Position numbers and translations under genes: made by a program. A stretch of DNA of 64,000 nucleotides from Microcystis wesenbergii NRERC-220. Its GTDB lineage: Bacteria > Cyanobacteriota > Cyanobacteriia > Cyanobacteriales > Microcystaceae. Below, piece by piece: positions 21,637 to 29,740 of the stretch (within the stretch, counting starts at the first letter, position 1; each line of letters starts with the position of its first letter). The notes beneath the pieces were generated by a model. That model did not search any database. It worked only from the letters and a program-made list of their open reading frames with translations, and had not been told where the DNA came from. The stretch lies in contig NZ_JAVSJA010000001.1 of the NCBI RefSeq assembly GCF_032027425.1, forward strand, positions 372,001 through 436,000, given 5' to 3'.

Positions 21637-21921
21637 ATGACCGCTAACCCCCATACTGGCTCCGATTTCGATGCTTTTCTCAAAGAAGAAGGTCTTGAGG
21701 AGGACTGTAGTGCGGTGGCACTCAAACGGGTGCGGTTGCGGCAGTTGGCTGAGGAGATGAAACGGCTCTCTCTGACGAAAACGGAGATGGCGGCGCGGAT
21801 GCAGACCAGTCGAGCGCAACTTGACCGCCTCCTCGACCCGGAAAAGACGGGCGTTTCTCTCGATACTATCCAACGGGCGGCTTCTGTGGTGGGCCGCCAA
21901 TTGCGAATCGAGTTGCTCTGA
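21637..21921 (+). CDS. higA: HigA-like XRE-family antitoxin
   Basis: A 94-residue protein with a helix-turn-helix: KRLSLTKTEMAARMQTSRAQ near residue 46 is followed by LDRLLDPEKTGVSLDTIQRA. This arrangement is typical of antitoxins paired with Gp49/HigB-type toxins; it would bind the toxin and autoregulate the operon. The ATG overlaps the toxin remnant's last codons, the usual toxin-first order. The frame is open and looks intact although its toxin is destroyed. Confidence 0.8.
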   Translation: MTANPHTGSDFDAFLKEEGLEEDCSAVALKRVRLRQLAEEMKRLSLTKTEMAARMQTSRAQLDRLLDPEKTGVSLDTIQRAASVVGRQLRIELL

Positions 21922-21950
21922 GGGAAGTCAGAAAGTTCGGAGTGCCGCAG

Positions 21951-22280
21951 ATGAAATTACCCAACGGGGAACTGGCAGAAATCTCGATGGAAAAACTGAT
22001 TGGCTATTGCTTAAATCCAGAACATTCCAGAGGAAAAAATCAAGCCAGAGTCTTTCGCTCTCGTCTGGGAATAACTGCCGAGAACGCTGAGGTTTTGCGA
22101 TCGCTCATCTCACAGGCTGCCCTGGAGGGGGAAGTTGTGCAACAAGCGGTCACGGAATTCGGCCAGCAGTTTAAAGTGGATTGGACGATACCAAAACGGG
22201 AAGGAACACAACTGCGAACTATCTGGGAAATCAGCTTAATTAATCCCAACCCTCGCCTAATTTCTGCCTTTATCAAGTGA
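21951..22280 (+). CDS. DUF6883 family protein
   Basis: A 109-residue protein from the ATG at 21951 (MKLPNGELAEISMEKLIGYC), which has GGAG 8 nt upstream; a GTG at 21942 is less likely. LNPEHSRGKNQARVF followed by RLGITAENAEVLRSL matches the DUF6883 pattern, a small fold found in accessory and toxin-immunity contexts. It ends TIWEISLINPNPRLISAF. The catalytic role is unknown. It is followed 6 nt later by a DUF4926 gene, a recurrent partner, and preceded by the higA-like antitoxin, so the three may be one transcript. Confidence 0.75.
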   Translation: MKLPNGELAEISMEKLIGYCLNPEHSRGKNQARVFRSRLGITAENAEVLRSLISQAALEGEVVQQAVTEFGQQFKVDWTIPKREGTQLRTIWEISLINPNPRLISAFIK

Positions 22281-22286
22281 AGTACC

Positions 22287-22547
22287 ATGAAAGACATCAA
22301 ACTCTTAGATACGGTTGCCATCCTCAACTCCGTCCCTCGGGAGCGATTGACTTTAGTTGAATTAGATTATGAAGCTGTCCCCAGCTTGCCAAGCGGACAG
22401 GTGGGAACAGTGGTTGAGGTGTATGAAAAAGGTTCGCGCTATCAATATTTAGTGGAATTTTCTGACAGTCAGGGGCGGGAATATGCGATGGCTATTCTGC
22501 CAGGCGATGAGCTTCTGGTCTTGCATTATGAACTGGAGGCGGCGTAA
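22287..22547 (+). CDS. DUF4926 family protein
   Basis: An 86-residue small beta-barrel-like protein. The segment LDTVAILNSVP at the start and PSGQVGTVVEVYEKGSRYQY near 35 match DUF4926, ending with an acidic PGDELLVLHYELEAA. The start is 6 nt after the DUF6883 stop with AAGTGAAG just upstream, so translation is probably coupled. Function is not established; the repeated pairing with DUF6883 suggests a two-component module, for example effector and neutraliser, but that is inference. Confidence 0.75.
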   Translation: MKDIKLLDTVAILNSVPRERLTLVELDYEAVPSLPSGQVGTVVEVYEKGSRYQYLVEFSDSQGREYAMAILPGDELLVLHYELEAA

Positions 22548-22674
22548 ATTCTGCTTAAGGGAAAACGCTATGGCTCAAGTAGCGGTTAGCGAAATTTTGA
22601 ACCCTATTACCGAATCTGACACACCGCGCCACAATCCCTCACGGAAGGCGATAGGTCGCTTGAGAAGCAGTAAA

Positions 22675-22707
22675 ACAGGGGAAAATACCTGAAACTCTTT
22701 CCCCTGT
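22675..22707 (+). terminator. Hairpin, possible terminator of the DUF6883-DUF4926 unit
   Basis: ACAGGGGAAA (22675-22684) and TTTCCCCTGT (22698-22707) form a 10-bp perfect stem with a 13-nt loop. No T-run follows, so it may be another palindromic repeat. A second small hairpin TGTAGC/GCTACA is at 22750-22765. The rest of the 22548-22886 gap has a G9-10 run and no convincing gene. Confidence 0.45.
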
Positions 22708-22886
22708 GAATCCCTAAGCGAGGGAGAAGAATATAAAGATTTATTAAATTGTAGCTTTTGCTACAGTTGTGGGGGGGGGAGTGTGTATGCTTCTGCTATC
22801 TCCCTTTGGTGTTGGGTTGGGGTGCTGCTTGATCTAGCTACGAGGGAGGGCGGTCGCACTCTTTTCTCATAAGGATTAAATAGGCC

Positions 22887-23489
22887 ATGAAAAAAATAGT
22901 ACCGTTTTCCATTACTTGCGCCATTCTGCTTGCACCAATGGTAGCAGAAGCCGCTACAATTGCTGGAACATCTATCATTCCTAGCACGACTCTAATTCCT
23001 GTGGCACCTTTCTCTCTCAATCAGATTAATGACGGTATCACATCAGATGCTCCACCTTTTAATGGATTTGCATCTAATAGTCCATCAGGAACAATTACCC
23101 TAGATTTGGTAGGTGACTATAATTTGACTAGCTTCATCTTATGGAATGATATTAATGTTCTTGCTGAAGGAATTAGTCAATTTAGACTAGATTTTTTTGA
23201 CAGTTCTAATAATCTGATACCTGTTAGCTTTACCAATACTTTCTTAGCACCCATAGGTCAAGTAGCCCCCGCAACATATAATTTCAGTCAAGCTGTACCT
23301 AATGTTAGTCGAGTCGATCTGGTTGTATTAAGCTCTAATATTGGTGTATTTAATAGAATCGAGATTCGTGAGGTAGAATTTACTGGCTCTCCTGCTTCTA
23401 TCCCAGAGCCAAATAATGTTTTGGGTGTCATACTTTTAGGCGCAGGATGTTTATTGCTAAACAGAAAAAATGGGCGTGGTTCAATGTGA
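22887..23489 (+). CDS. PEP-CTERM sorting domain protein (exported)
   Basis: A 200-residue secreted protein. An N-terminal signal peptide (MKKIVPFSITCAILLAPMVA, cleavage after AEA) and a C-terminal PEP-CTERM signal (SIPEPNNVLGVILLGAG, then a basic NRKNGRGSM) are clear. Between them is a beta-rich domain with GTITLDLVGDYNLTSF and LWNDINV that resembles a discoidin-like sorting-protein core. PEP-CTERM proteins are processed by exosortase and go to the outer surface or exopolysaccharide. No exosortase is in the window. AAGGAT lies about 12 nt before the ATG. Confidence 0.82.
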   Translation: MKKIVPFSITCAILLAPMVAEAATIAGTSIIPSTTLIPVAPFSLNQINDGITSDAPPFNGFASNSPSGTITLDLVGDYNLTSFILWNDINVLAEGISQFRLDFFDSSNNLIPVSFTNTFLAPIGQVAPATYNFSQAVPNVSRVDLVVLSSNIGVFNRIEIREVEFTGSPASIPEPNNVLGVILLGAGCLLLNRKNGRGSM

Positions 23490-23902
23490 CTTGCAGCATA
23501 AAATGGCGTAAAAACTGTACGTTCGCTCATTAGTGTCGAAACCTTAATCACTCAGTGCTTAGGTGATTTCCGAGAATAAACTTACCTTCGGCAGAGTTTA
23601 ACAATGCCAAGCTCTGATAGCAGATAATTGATCCTCTGGTAATTTCTTTAGAGGAAATCACCTTAACCCAGCGGTTAAGTGCCCGAAAGATAGCTCTTGA
23701 GAATTGTACTTCTCATTCGCCCATGCCCAGCCACTCGCTTCGCTCGAAGTCAAAAGTCAAAAGGCAAAGGGATTTATAATGTCCAGCACGCTGCCACCGA
23801 AAGAAGTAGAACTGGACAGGTAATTTGTCCAAAGTTTGTTATTAGCGTAGTCGATGCTGTCTTTAGAGACTCCCAACCGCATGGTTTAGGCGGACTGAAA
23901 GT
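23490..23902. other. 413-bp gap with an imperfect inverted-repeat element, no gene
   Basis: GGTGATTTCC (23562-23571) and GGAAATCACC (23653-23662) form an exact 10-bp inverted repeat about 80 nt apart, with weaker pairing outward (CTTA and TTAA sides). This looks like a small non-autonomous element. Downstream, GTCAAAAGGC repeats and short broken frames appear; none is convincing as a gene. Confidence 0.5.
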
Positions 23903-24814
23903 TTAATTGTCTCCCAATCTTTCTAACAGTTCAGAGCGGGATAAATTCACTAAAGAAAGAAGTAACCCGGTGCGTTCTGAGATGGGAAGTTGGGCAATCT
24001 GTTCAACTAGACCAGACAATTCCGAATCTAGGGTTCCAAACCGCCCTTCCAGAAGACTAGCTATCAGCGAGAGTTGTCCCTCTAAAGTGCCTTCCTGTTT
24101 TCCTTCTATTTTCCAATCTTCTCGCTGTTTTAGATAGGCTGGTGATAGGTTCATGATGTCCTCCTGTTCCTCGCTACTTAAATTATCTCTCAATTCCAAA
24201 TTCTTACGCCAGTTGGCTAGAATTTCTAACAAATTTTCTTTAAAAGAGTTATCTTCTGGCAATTGAACTAACTCTTCTACGGCTCTTTTTTGTGTTTCTC
24301 CTTTTCCTAAAACCCTCAACCATAAAGTGTCTTCACTCACTGGTAACTGGTGGATGGCAACGATTGCCACTTTGAGGAAGTCAGCTAAAAAGTAAACCCC
24401 TTTTAACCAATTCCTCTCATCGCTGTCAGCCCTGAATCCTTGAATCATTCTAGCTGAAAAGGTGGGGGTGAGAATCCATAAAACTGGCAATTCTGCGACC
24501 GTCAGAGTTTTGTTTGCCCGTTTCGCCTTTCTTAACAGGTCATTATGAACAGTATATAACTTTGATATACAACTGCGAATCTCTATTTCTGAGGGCGGGT
24601 TACGGAAAGGTTCAAACAAACAGGAAGTCGCCGCCATTTTTCCGAGTAAACCTAAAGGGAGTTCGGTCCTTGATGGTGAACTGGCCGGTTCAAACCAGAC
24701 ATCTATTTCTTGAACCTCACTTTTCACTTTCTTACTCTTTTTTATGGTTCCTAGAGGCGCTAACAGTTCCTCTAAATATTCCTTGGCAAATTGGTCGTGA
24801 ATTTGGCGGGTCAT
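23903..24814 (-). CDS. DUF4351 / Rpn-like putative nuclease family protein
   Basis: A 303-residue protein. The N-terminal ~190 residues have EIDVWFEP near 38 and an LPVLWILTPT strand near 110, consistent with the PD-(D/E)XK-like fold of cyanobacterial DUF4351 proteins related to Rpn/PDDEXK transposase-like nucleases. The C-terminus (EGTLEGQLSLIASLLEGRFG, then ISERTGLLLSLVNLSRSELLERLG) is the DUF4351 tail. These genes are multicopy and strain-variable in Microcystis. Nuclease activity is inferred from fold, and I cannot confirm all catalytic residues. Confidence 0.75.
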   Translation of the reverse strand: MTRQIHDQFAKEYLEELLAPLGTIKKSKKVKSEVQEIDVWFEPASSPSRTELPLGLLGKMAATSCLFEPFRNPPSEIEIRSCISKLYTVHNDLLRKAKRANKTLTVAELPVLWILTPTFSARMIQGFRADSDERNWLKGVYFLADFLKVAIVAIHQLPVSEDTLWLRVLGKGETQKRAVEELVQLPEDNSFKENLLEILANWRKNLELRDNLSSEEQEDIMNLSPAYLKQREDWKIEGKQEGTLEGQLSLIASLLEGRFGTLDSELSGLVEQIAQLPISERTGLLLSLVNLSRSELLERLGDN

Positions 24815-24905
24815 TCTCGGAGATGACTGAGAATATAAAGGGGGATAAACTATCCTATTATATCATTAATTAAAAAGGAATCCAATCGACAACATTGATC
24901 CATAA

Positions 24906-25859
24906 CTAGGAATCAACTTGACTAAGAGAGGAACGTCTTTTAAAAGGAATTATTTTTTTGATTAATTCAGGTGTAATTAAGCCTTGAGGATAAAAAATTG
25001 TTCCCAAAACAATTAAAATTCCAAAAATAATCAAACGACCATCGCGCAAGAAATTCCCTAACCAAATTGGTAAACCATTCACGCCGCCGAGGGCGCGTAA
25101 AACTTCGGGCAAAGCAGTTAAAACAATGCCGCCCACCACGGGCCCGACAAAAGTTCTGGAACCACCAATTAAAACAAAAGCCAGGAAAATAATACTGGCA
25201 TCAAAAGTTCCTTGACGGGAATTCCAAGTATTGAGAAAATGGGCGCTTACCGCTCCCACAACTGCCGCTAAAACTGCCCCGAAAGTGAAGGATAAAACTT
25301 TGTGATAGGTGGGATTAATTCCCATGGCCGCGGCCGCCAATTCATCGGCACGAATGGCATTAAATGCCCGACCAATTTTGATGTTTTCTAACCGGTAGAG
25401 AAACAGCATAGTTAGCAATAAGAGGGGCAAAGCCAGCCAAAGGTAGGCTAATTGAGTGGTGAAGGGTTGGGGAATGGCGAAAATACCAACCGCACCGCCA
25501 GTTATCTCGAGATTAAGGGCAATAATTCTCAAAATTTCTACCCAGGCGATCGTGGCAATAGCTAAATAAATCCCTCGCAAACGGAGAACAGGAATACCTA
25601 AAACTATGGCTAATATTCCCGCAATAATGCCAGCAATTAACATTTCTAAAAAGACCAAAGCCAGGGGATAATTGCCACCGGTATTAGTAAAAACTTTCGT
25701 GGAAAGAATGGCGGCCACATAACCACCTAAAGCGTAAAAACCGGGGGTTGCTAAGGATAATTGACCGGCCATTAAGGGCAGATAAATTGAAATGCCTAAG
25801 ATGGACCCAAAGATCATTGAAACAATTAAAAAACCATAGGTGTTAAAAAAATCAGCCAT
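24906..25859 (-). CDS. livM: Branched-chain/neutral amino acid ABC permease, LivM type
   Basis: A 317-residue permease with 8-9 hydrophobic segments and the LivM-type loop GINPTYHKVLSFTFGAVLAA near residue 180 that contacts the ATPase. IPVLRLRGIYLAIATIAWVE near 90 is another family mark. It would form the channel with a LivH-type partner and LivF/LivG ATPases such as the one at 642-1379. In cyanobacteria these Nat-type genes are scattered, so the distance is not surprising. Substrate is inferred from family. Confidence 0.9.
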   Translation of the reverse strand: MADFFNTYGFLIVSMIFGSILGISIYLPLMAGQLSLATPGFYALGGYVAAILSTKVFTNTGGNYPLALVFLEMLIAGIIAGILAIVLGIPVLRLRGIYLAIATIAWVEILRIIALNLEITGGAVGIFAIPQPFTTQLAYLWLALPLLLLTMLFLYRLENIKIGRAFNAIRADELAAAAMGINPTYHKVLSFTFGAVLAAVVGAVSAHFLNTWNSRQGTFDASIIFLAFVLIGGSRTFVGPVVGGIVLTALPEVLRALGGVNGLPIWLGNFLRDGRLIIFGILIVLGTIFYPQGLITPELIKKIIPFKRRSSLSQVDS

Positions 25860-26401
25860 ATTTTCAGTGAGCGGTTATTGGGTGCTTAAGTTAGGGGAGT
25901 CAATTAGCTAATTTTATCACCGTTCTCTCCCACCTCATTCTCCGGTAATTCTCGAAATTATCATAATTTTTTACTTGGCACTTTTCCTATATCGTAGCGT
26001 TCGCCACCTTAAAAGCAGACGGGATGATCGATGATGGGAAAAGGTATCTTCCTCAACTTTGTCCTAGAAAAAATTCGGGGGAATTTATGAAACAGCAGGA
26101 TTGGTTCCTCGGACTCATAAGGCTGAATTTCCCCATAAAATCGCAGTAGCGGCTGAAAAAGTCCTAGAAGCTGAGGATATTATCAATTTTACCCCAAAAG
26201 CAATCCATCAGGTGCAAGCGATCGGTTAGAAACCAGTAATATGGTTTTAAACGTTTTCAATTCGATCCTCTCACTAATCGAGCAGTTAATTTTTAGGTTA
26301 GAGAAATGATAGATAAATGAGAGGATCATGAGATAAATATGAAAGTTTTTTGGGTAAAAATTAGTTAAGATAAGGGGAAATTAAAGGATAAACAACTATA
26401 G
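25860..26401. other. 542-bp gap with a degraded coding remnant and an inverted repeat
   Basis: Around 26095-26228 a plus-strand frame reads AGLVPRTHKAEFPHKIAVAA and continues to a stop at 26228, without a start codon; a frame just upstream (GIFLNFVLEKIRG) may belong to the same broken gene. I cannot name the family. GATCCTCTCA (26264-26273) and TGAGAGGATC (26319-26328) form an inverted repeat ~45 nt apart, upstream of mntP. Confidence 0.45.
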
Positions 26402-26974
26402 ATGTTTACTTCACTCGAACTTTTAACCACTTCCTTTGTTGCTGTGGGATTAGCCGCCGATGCCGTGGCCGTTTCTCTGACCAGTGGCCTGATGATTCGC
26501 CATATTCATGTTAATAAGGCTTTGAAAATTGCTTTGTTTTTTGGGGGATTTCAAGCGATTATGCCGATGATTGGTTGGGGTATCGGTCTAACCTGTCGCG
26601 ATTTTCTTGCCTCTTTTGACCACTGGATCGCTTTTATTATTTTAGGGGCGATCGGCAGTAAAATGATCTACGAAGCTGTTCAAAATGATGACGAGGAAAA
26701 AAAATTTAATCCTCTAGATTGCTATACTTTAATCGGATTAGCGATCGCTACTAGCATTGATGCTTTAGTAGTTGGTTTGGGTTTATCGATGATTAAAACT
26801 CCCTTACTTTTAGCTTGCACTGTCATTGGTTTTATTACCTTTGCTTTATGTTTTATAGCTGTTTTTATCGGGCATAAATTCGGTAATTTATTTAGTCAAA
26901 AGGTGGAAATTCTCGGCGGTTTAGTTTTAATATTAATCGGCGGTAAAATCCTCATTGAACATTTAATCGCCTAG
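26402..26974 (+). CDS. mntP: Manganese efflux pump MntP-like
   Basis: A 190-residue membrane protein of the MntP (DUF204) family with six hydrophobic segments in two repeats. Conserved acidic residues are visible in LAADAVAVSLTSG near residue 19 and in ATSIDALVVGLGLS near 117, the paired Asp motifs of the family; GFQAIMPMIGW near 50 is also typical. It exports Mn2+, important in photosynthetic cells, though some homologues act on other cations. No yybP-ykoY-type riboswitch was recognised upstream. Convergent with queC. Confidence 0.88.
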   Translation: MFTSLELLTTSFVAVGLAADAVAVSLTSGLMIRHIHVNKALKIALFFGGFQAIMPMIGWGIGLTCRDFLASFDHWIAFIILGAIGSKMIYEAVQNDDEEKKFNPLDCYTLIGLAIATSIDALVVGLGLSMIKTPLLLACTVIGFITFALCFIAVFIGHKFGNLFSQKVEILGGLVLILIGGKILIEHLIA

Positions 26975-26991
26975 ATTATCCCCATTTTTCA

Positions 26992-27690
26992 CTATCGGAC
27001 TCCTTTTCCTGACTGTTTTAAGAAGGAAGTAGCTAATTCGGGATAACCGGCCTCAATTAAAGCCTGATCTCTGATGCGACAGGAATCGCATAAACCGCAG
27101 GGTTCAACTTCTCCTTGATAACAAGACCAAGTATCAGCAATGGGAACCCCTAAACTAACGGCACGACGGACGATATCTACCTTACTATCCATCACCAAAG
27201 GGGCAATTAATTGGGGTGCTTTCCCTTCTAAACCCGCTTTCGATGATAAATTAGCTAAAGTTTGAAAGGCCTCTAAATACTGGGGACGACAATCGGGATA
27301 ACCGGAATAATCCACCGCATTAATTCCTAAATATATCGCCTCCGCTTCCCTTGCTTCTGCTAAAGAAAGAGCGATCGAAATAAAAACTGTATTTCTCCCC
27401 GGCACATAGGTAATCGGGATAATATTCGGGTTAATTCCCTCTTGGGGAATAGCAATAGATTGATCGGTTAAAGCGGAACCTCCCCACAAAGATAGATTGA
27501 CTTCGATCAGATGATGTTCTTTAATTTCGAGGAAATTAGCAATTTTTTTCGCCGCCGCTAATTCCCGGTCGTGTCTTTGTCCATAACGAAAGGAAAGGGC
27601 GATTAATTGATAACCAGCCGCTAGAGCGATCGCTGCTGTTGTCGCTGAATCTAATCCCCCGGAAAGTAAAATAATCGCCTTTTTTGTCAT
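26992..27690 (-). CDS. queC: 7-cyano-7-deazaguanine synthase
   Basis: A 232-residue enzyme of queuosine synthesis converting 7-carboxy-7-deazaguanine to preQ0 with ATP and ammonia. The PP-loop SGGLDSATT is at residues 9-17, and the zinc site is formed by [16 protein letters not shown] near 193-208. [10 protein letters not shown] near 95 is another family mark. queE lies upstream on the same strand at 28570-29187, separated by two unrelated genes. Its start abuts the protease-like gene's stop, sharing position 27690. Confidence 0.96.
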   Translation of the reverse strand: MTKKAIILLSGGLDSATTAAIALAAGYQLIALSFRYGQRHDRELAAAKKIANFLEIKEHHLIEVNLSLWGGSALTDQSIAIPQEGINPNIIPITYVPGRNTVFISIALSLAEAREAEAIYLGINAVDYSGYPDCRPQYLEAFQTLANLSSKAGLEGKAPQLIAPLVMDSKVDIVRRAVSLGVPIADTWSCYQGEVEPCGLCDSCRIRDQALIEAGYPELATSFLKQSGKGVR

Positions 27691-28052
27691 TACCCTAATG
27701 TCACCTGTGCTTGTTGATAATTAGCTACTAAGATAAATTGTTTTAGCCACCGCGAACCTAACAAAATCTCCTGAATTGCCTCCCCTGCAAAGACGGGAAT
27801 TTCGTATTCTTGACCATCAATTATTACTCTGCCTAAATATATATCAAAAAATGCTTCTCCTTGAGCGGTTATCAATTTATTTTGTCGCAAAAAACGCCAA
27901 TCAAGACTGTCAGCATCTTGACTATTTATGGCTAAAAACTCGGTAAAACCCGTATCCAGCATGACTTCTGTGGGTAGAATCAATCCATCATCGCCAACTA
28001 AATCGATATCAAAATAAATTTGTCCTTTGGTTCCAAATCTCCCTTCAATCAT
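27690..28052 (-). CDS. Clan AA retropepsin-like aspartic protease
   Basis: A 120-residue single-domain aspartic protease-like protein. The catalytic motif appears as [12 protein letters not shown] near residue 31, and the hydrophobic-hydrophobic-glycine partner as [12 protein letters not shown] near 93. Bacterial proteins of this size act as dimers or may be inactive scaffolds. Its ATG overlaps the stop of the 105-aa gene (ATGA, 28049-28052) and its own stop touches queC, so all may share one transcript. The pair occurs repeatedly in Microcystis-type genomes as I recall; a toxin-antitoxin or regulatory role is speculation. Confidence 0.78.
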   Translation of the reverse strand: MIEGRFGTKGQIYFDIDLVGDDGLILPTEVMLDTGFTEFLAINSQDADSLDWRFLRQNKLITAQGEAFFDIYLGRVIIDGQEYEIPVFAGEAIQEILLGSRWLKQFILVANYQQAQVTLG

Positions 28053-28366
28053 ATTCTGCCACTAACTCCAGTTTCATTAATGCCAAAGATGTGATGAATT
28101 TTGTCGGGATATTTTGCCCTTGCTTTTTTACTGGCCACTTCTTGATCGGGATCGATAAAATAATCGCCGCTATCGGGTTCGATCGCAATGTACCAACCAT
28201 AATAATGTTTCATTAACCGGGTCTGTAAACTCTGAAAAATCGGCCAACAACGATGATAAAATTCTAATTGTCGGGCGCGATGTTTGGCCTTTTCTTCCTC
28301 TGTAGATTGAATCTCTGGAAAAACTCGACCACGACGCACTACTCGTTCAGAATTGTTGTTAGACAT
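28049..28366 (-). CDS. Hypothetical protein paired with the retropepsin-like gene
   Basis: A 105-residue basic protein with a charged start (SERVVRRGRVFPEIQSTEEE) and a C-terminal YGWYIAIEPDSGDYFIDPDQ segment near 60, then KARAKYPDKIHHIFGINETG. This small alpha/beta tail (IEPDSGDYFID) is shared by cyanobacterial accessory proteins next to aspartic protease genes. No catalytic motif is recognised. Its stop overlaps the protease start as ATGA, implying obligate co-translation. The 5' flank is a repeat-rich gap, so the promoter is uncertain. Confidence 0.65.
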   Translation of the reverse strand: MSNNNSERVVRRGRVFPEIQSTEEEKAKHRARQLEFYHRCWPIFQSLQTRLMKHYYGWYIAIEPDSGDYFIDPDQEVASKKARAKYPDKIHHIFGINETGVSGRI

Positions 28367-28394
28367 AGTATTTAACCTCTTGTTAGTAAATTAG

Positions 28395-28568
28395 GGTTTG
28401 GGAATTATGAATTATGAATTGGGGAGTGGGGAGAATAAATAAAAAGTAATCTCCTGACTACTGACTACTGACTCCTGACTACTGACTACTGACTCCTGAC
28501 TACTGACTCCTGACTCCTGATAACTGATAACTGATAACTGATAACTGATAACTGATAACTGATAACTG
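28395..28568. repeat. Heptamer repeats (CTGACTA and TGATAAC types)
   Basis: ATGAATTATGAATT is followed by CTGACTACTGACTC-type units (28450-28518) and then pure AACTGAT heptamers (28519-28568) up to the queE stop codon. No gene is seen. Confidence 0.85.
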
Positions 28569-28569
28569 A

Positions 28570-29187
28570 CTAGCGGACACCTAAAAACTTATGGGTTTGG
28601 AGACTGAGACGCCATTGGGGATGTCGGAGAACATAATTAAAGACTAACTCTTTGCTTTCCACTGTATTCCATTCGGGTTGCAGATATTTGATCACCCCTT
28701 CCGATAACTTACTTTCCTGGATGGCTGCCCAGTCTAAATCCTCTGGATTAGCCACGACAATTTTTAACTCATTCACCTGTGCATAAATAGTAGGATCGGG
28801 CATTTTATAAGTTTTAGGAGAAAAAGTCACCCAATCGAAAACCCCAGTAAAAGGATGAGCGCCAGAAGTTTCTAAATGTACCCGTAAACCCTGATTTTTT
28901 AATTCCTTGGTCAAAGGATCAAGATTGTGCATCAAAGGTTCACCCCCGGTAATCACCACCATAGCGGGGTTAGCCCCTTTTGCCATCTCAACCAATTCCC
29001 GCACCGATTGTTGGGGATAACGGTGGGCATTCCAAGACTCTTTTTGGTCGCACCAGGGACAATAGACATCGCAACCTCCCAAACGGAGGAAAAAAGCATT
29101 GCTTCCCGTCCAAAAGCCCTCGCCCTGCACAGAATGGAAAGTTTCGACCACAGGATAGGTACAATGGTTTATGCTAACCGTTTTCAT
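28570..29187 (-). CDS. queE: 7-carboxy-7-deazaguanine synthase
   Basis: A 205-residue radical SAM enzyme ring-contracting 6-carboxytetrahydropterin in queuosine synthesis. The FeS/SAM motif is C-x3-C-x2-C (CDVYCPWCD) near residue 37, preceded by TFHSVQGEGFWTG, and VITGGEPLMH near 78 is the SAM-binding GGE. I take the ATG at 29187 (MKTVSINHCTYP); a frame start further upstream would overlap the divergent ycf51 gene. It is 21 bp from ycf51, so promoters of both genes overlap the opposite coding region or this short gap. Confidence 0.94.
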   Translation of the reverse strand: MKTVSINHCTYPVVETFHSVQGEGFWTGSNAFFLRLGGCDVYCPWCDQKESWNAHRYPQQSVRELVEMAKGANPAMVVITGGEPLMHNLDPLTKELKNQGLRVHLETSGAHPFTGVFDWVTFSPKTYKMPDPTIYAQVNELKIVVANPEDLDWAAIQESKLSEGVIKYLQPEWNTVESKELVFNYVLRHPQWRLSLQTHKFLGVR

Positions 29188-29208
29188 AGAATCAGTATTA
29201 TAGAAAAT

Positions 29209-29721
29209 ATGGACATTCCCCTGAACTTTGCCAAATACATCCAATGGTCTGGTATTGCCACGCTGGTTTTTTTGGTACTTACGATTATCGCTTTTCTCGT
29301 CGGTTGGGGAATCCGCTTTCGTCTCGTCGGTGTCACTAGCTTTATGGCCGTGTTGACGGTGGGGATTTTCGGTCTTGGGTTAGGATTATTTACCCGTACA
29401 GAAATTCCGGGAGCGGTGAGATTCTCCCTTGTCTATGATAACGGAGCTAATCAAGCTGTTATCTCCCTGCCCAATACTGTTACTGCCGAGCAGGTGGAAG
29501 CAACCCTAAAACAAGCCGCTAGTGACTTGTTTTCCTCCGGTCGCGCCGGTGCTGGCGGTAATAATCAATTTATCATTAGCGCTCGCACTCTCATTCATCC
29601 TCAGCCCGGTTTATCTGCTCCTTTGTACTTAGGACAGATTAAAAAATCCTTCTCCGCCCCGGGGGATAATACACCTGAACTACAGCTTTTTCCCGAAAGT
29701 TTCGCTAAAATTAGCCAATAA
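29209..29721 (+). CDS. ycf51: Ycf51 family protein
   Basis: A 170-residue membrane-anchored protein of the Ycf51 family, conserved in cyanobacteria and some plastids, function unknown. Two N-terminal transmembrane segments (GIATLVFLVLTIIAFLVGWG, then VTSFMAVLTVGIFGLGLGLF) are followed by a soluble domain with VRFSLVYDNGANQAVISLP near 68 and LGQIKKSFSAPG near 145. The start ATG 29209 gives this canonical N-terminus. The dehydrogenase gene follows 19 nt later and could be co-transcribed. Confidence 0.85.
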   Translation: MDIPLNFAKYIQWSGIATLVFLVLTIIAFLVGWGIRFRLVGVTSFMAVLTVGIFGLGLGLFTRTEIPGAVRFSLVYDNGANQAVISLPNTVTAEQVEATLKQAASDLFSSGRAGAGGNNQFIISARTLIHPQPGLSAPLYLGQIKKSFSAPGDNTPELQLFPESFAKISQ

Positions 29722-29740
29722 TCCTTGAGGTTGTCAAAAA

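Larger units (their letters stand above)
21259..21647 (+). pseudogene. higB: HigB/RelE-superfamily toxin (Gp49-like), disrupted
   Basis: The frame begins (TTG, MKRLPAKFFRAEGGSEPVKD) as a Gp49/HigB-like mRNA-interferase toxin. After DVEFSFPIG one base is missing; the next frame continues PLCRSLSGYQDLWEVRS. A 28-bp perfect palindrome (21451-21478) then interrupts it, and the family sequence resumes as GRRITRVIFYISRGEMIL. A 34-bp palindrome (21581-21614) interrupts again before KKEQEKYDR and a stop that overlaps the antitoxin start (21637). So the toxin is dead by a frameshift and two insertions, while its antitoxin remains intact. Confidence 0.75.

Noticed and set aside
22570-22692. 40-codon frame (MAQVAVSEILNPITE...) after the DUF4926 gene
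   Set aside because: It ends inside the hairpin at 22675-22707, has only a weak AAGGGA site and no recognisable pattern; could be real but not supportable.
23697-23906. 69-residue plus-strand frame near the Rpn-like gene
   Set aside because: It crosses GTCAAAAGGC repeats and lacks a ribosome-binding site; looks like chance or remnant sequence.
26230-26401. Manganese riboswitch (yybP-ykoY type) upstream of mntP
   Set aside because: The conserved loop sequences of that class are not seen; only a GATCCTCTCA inverted repeat is present.
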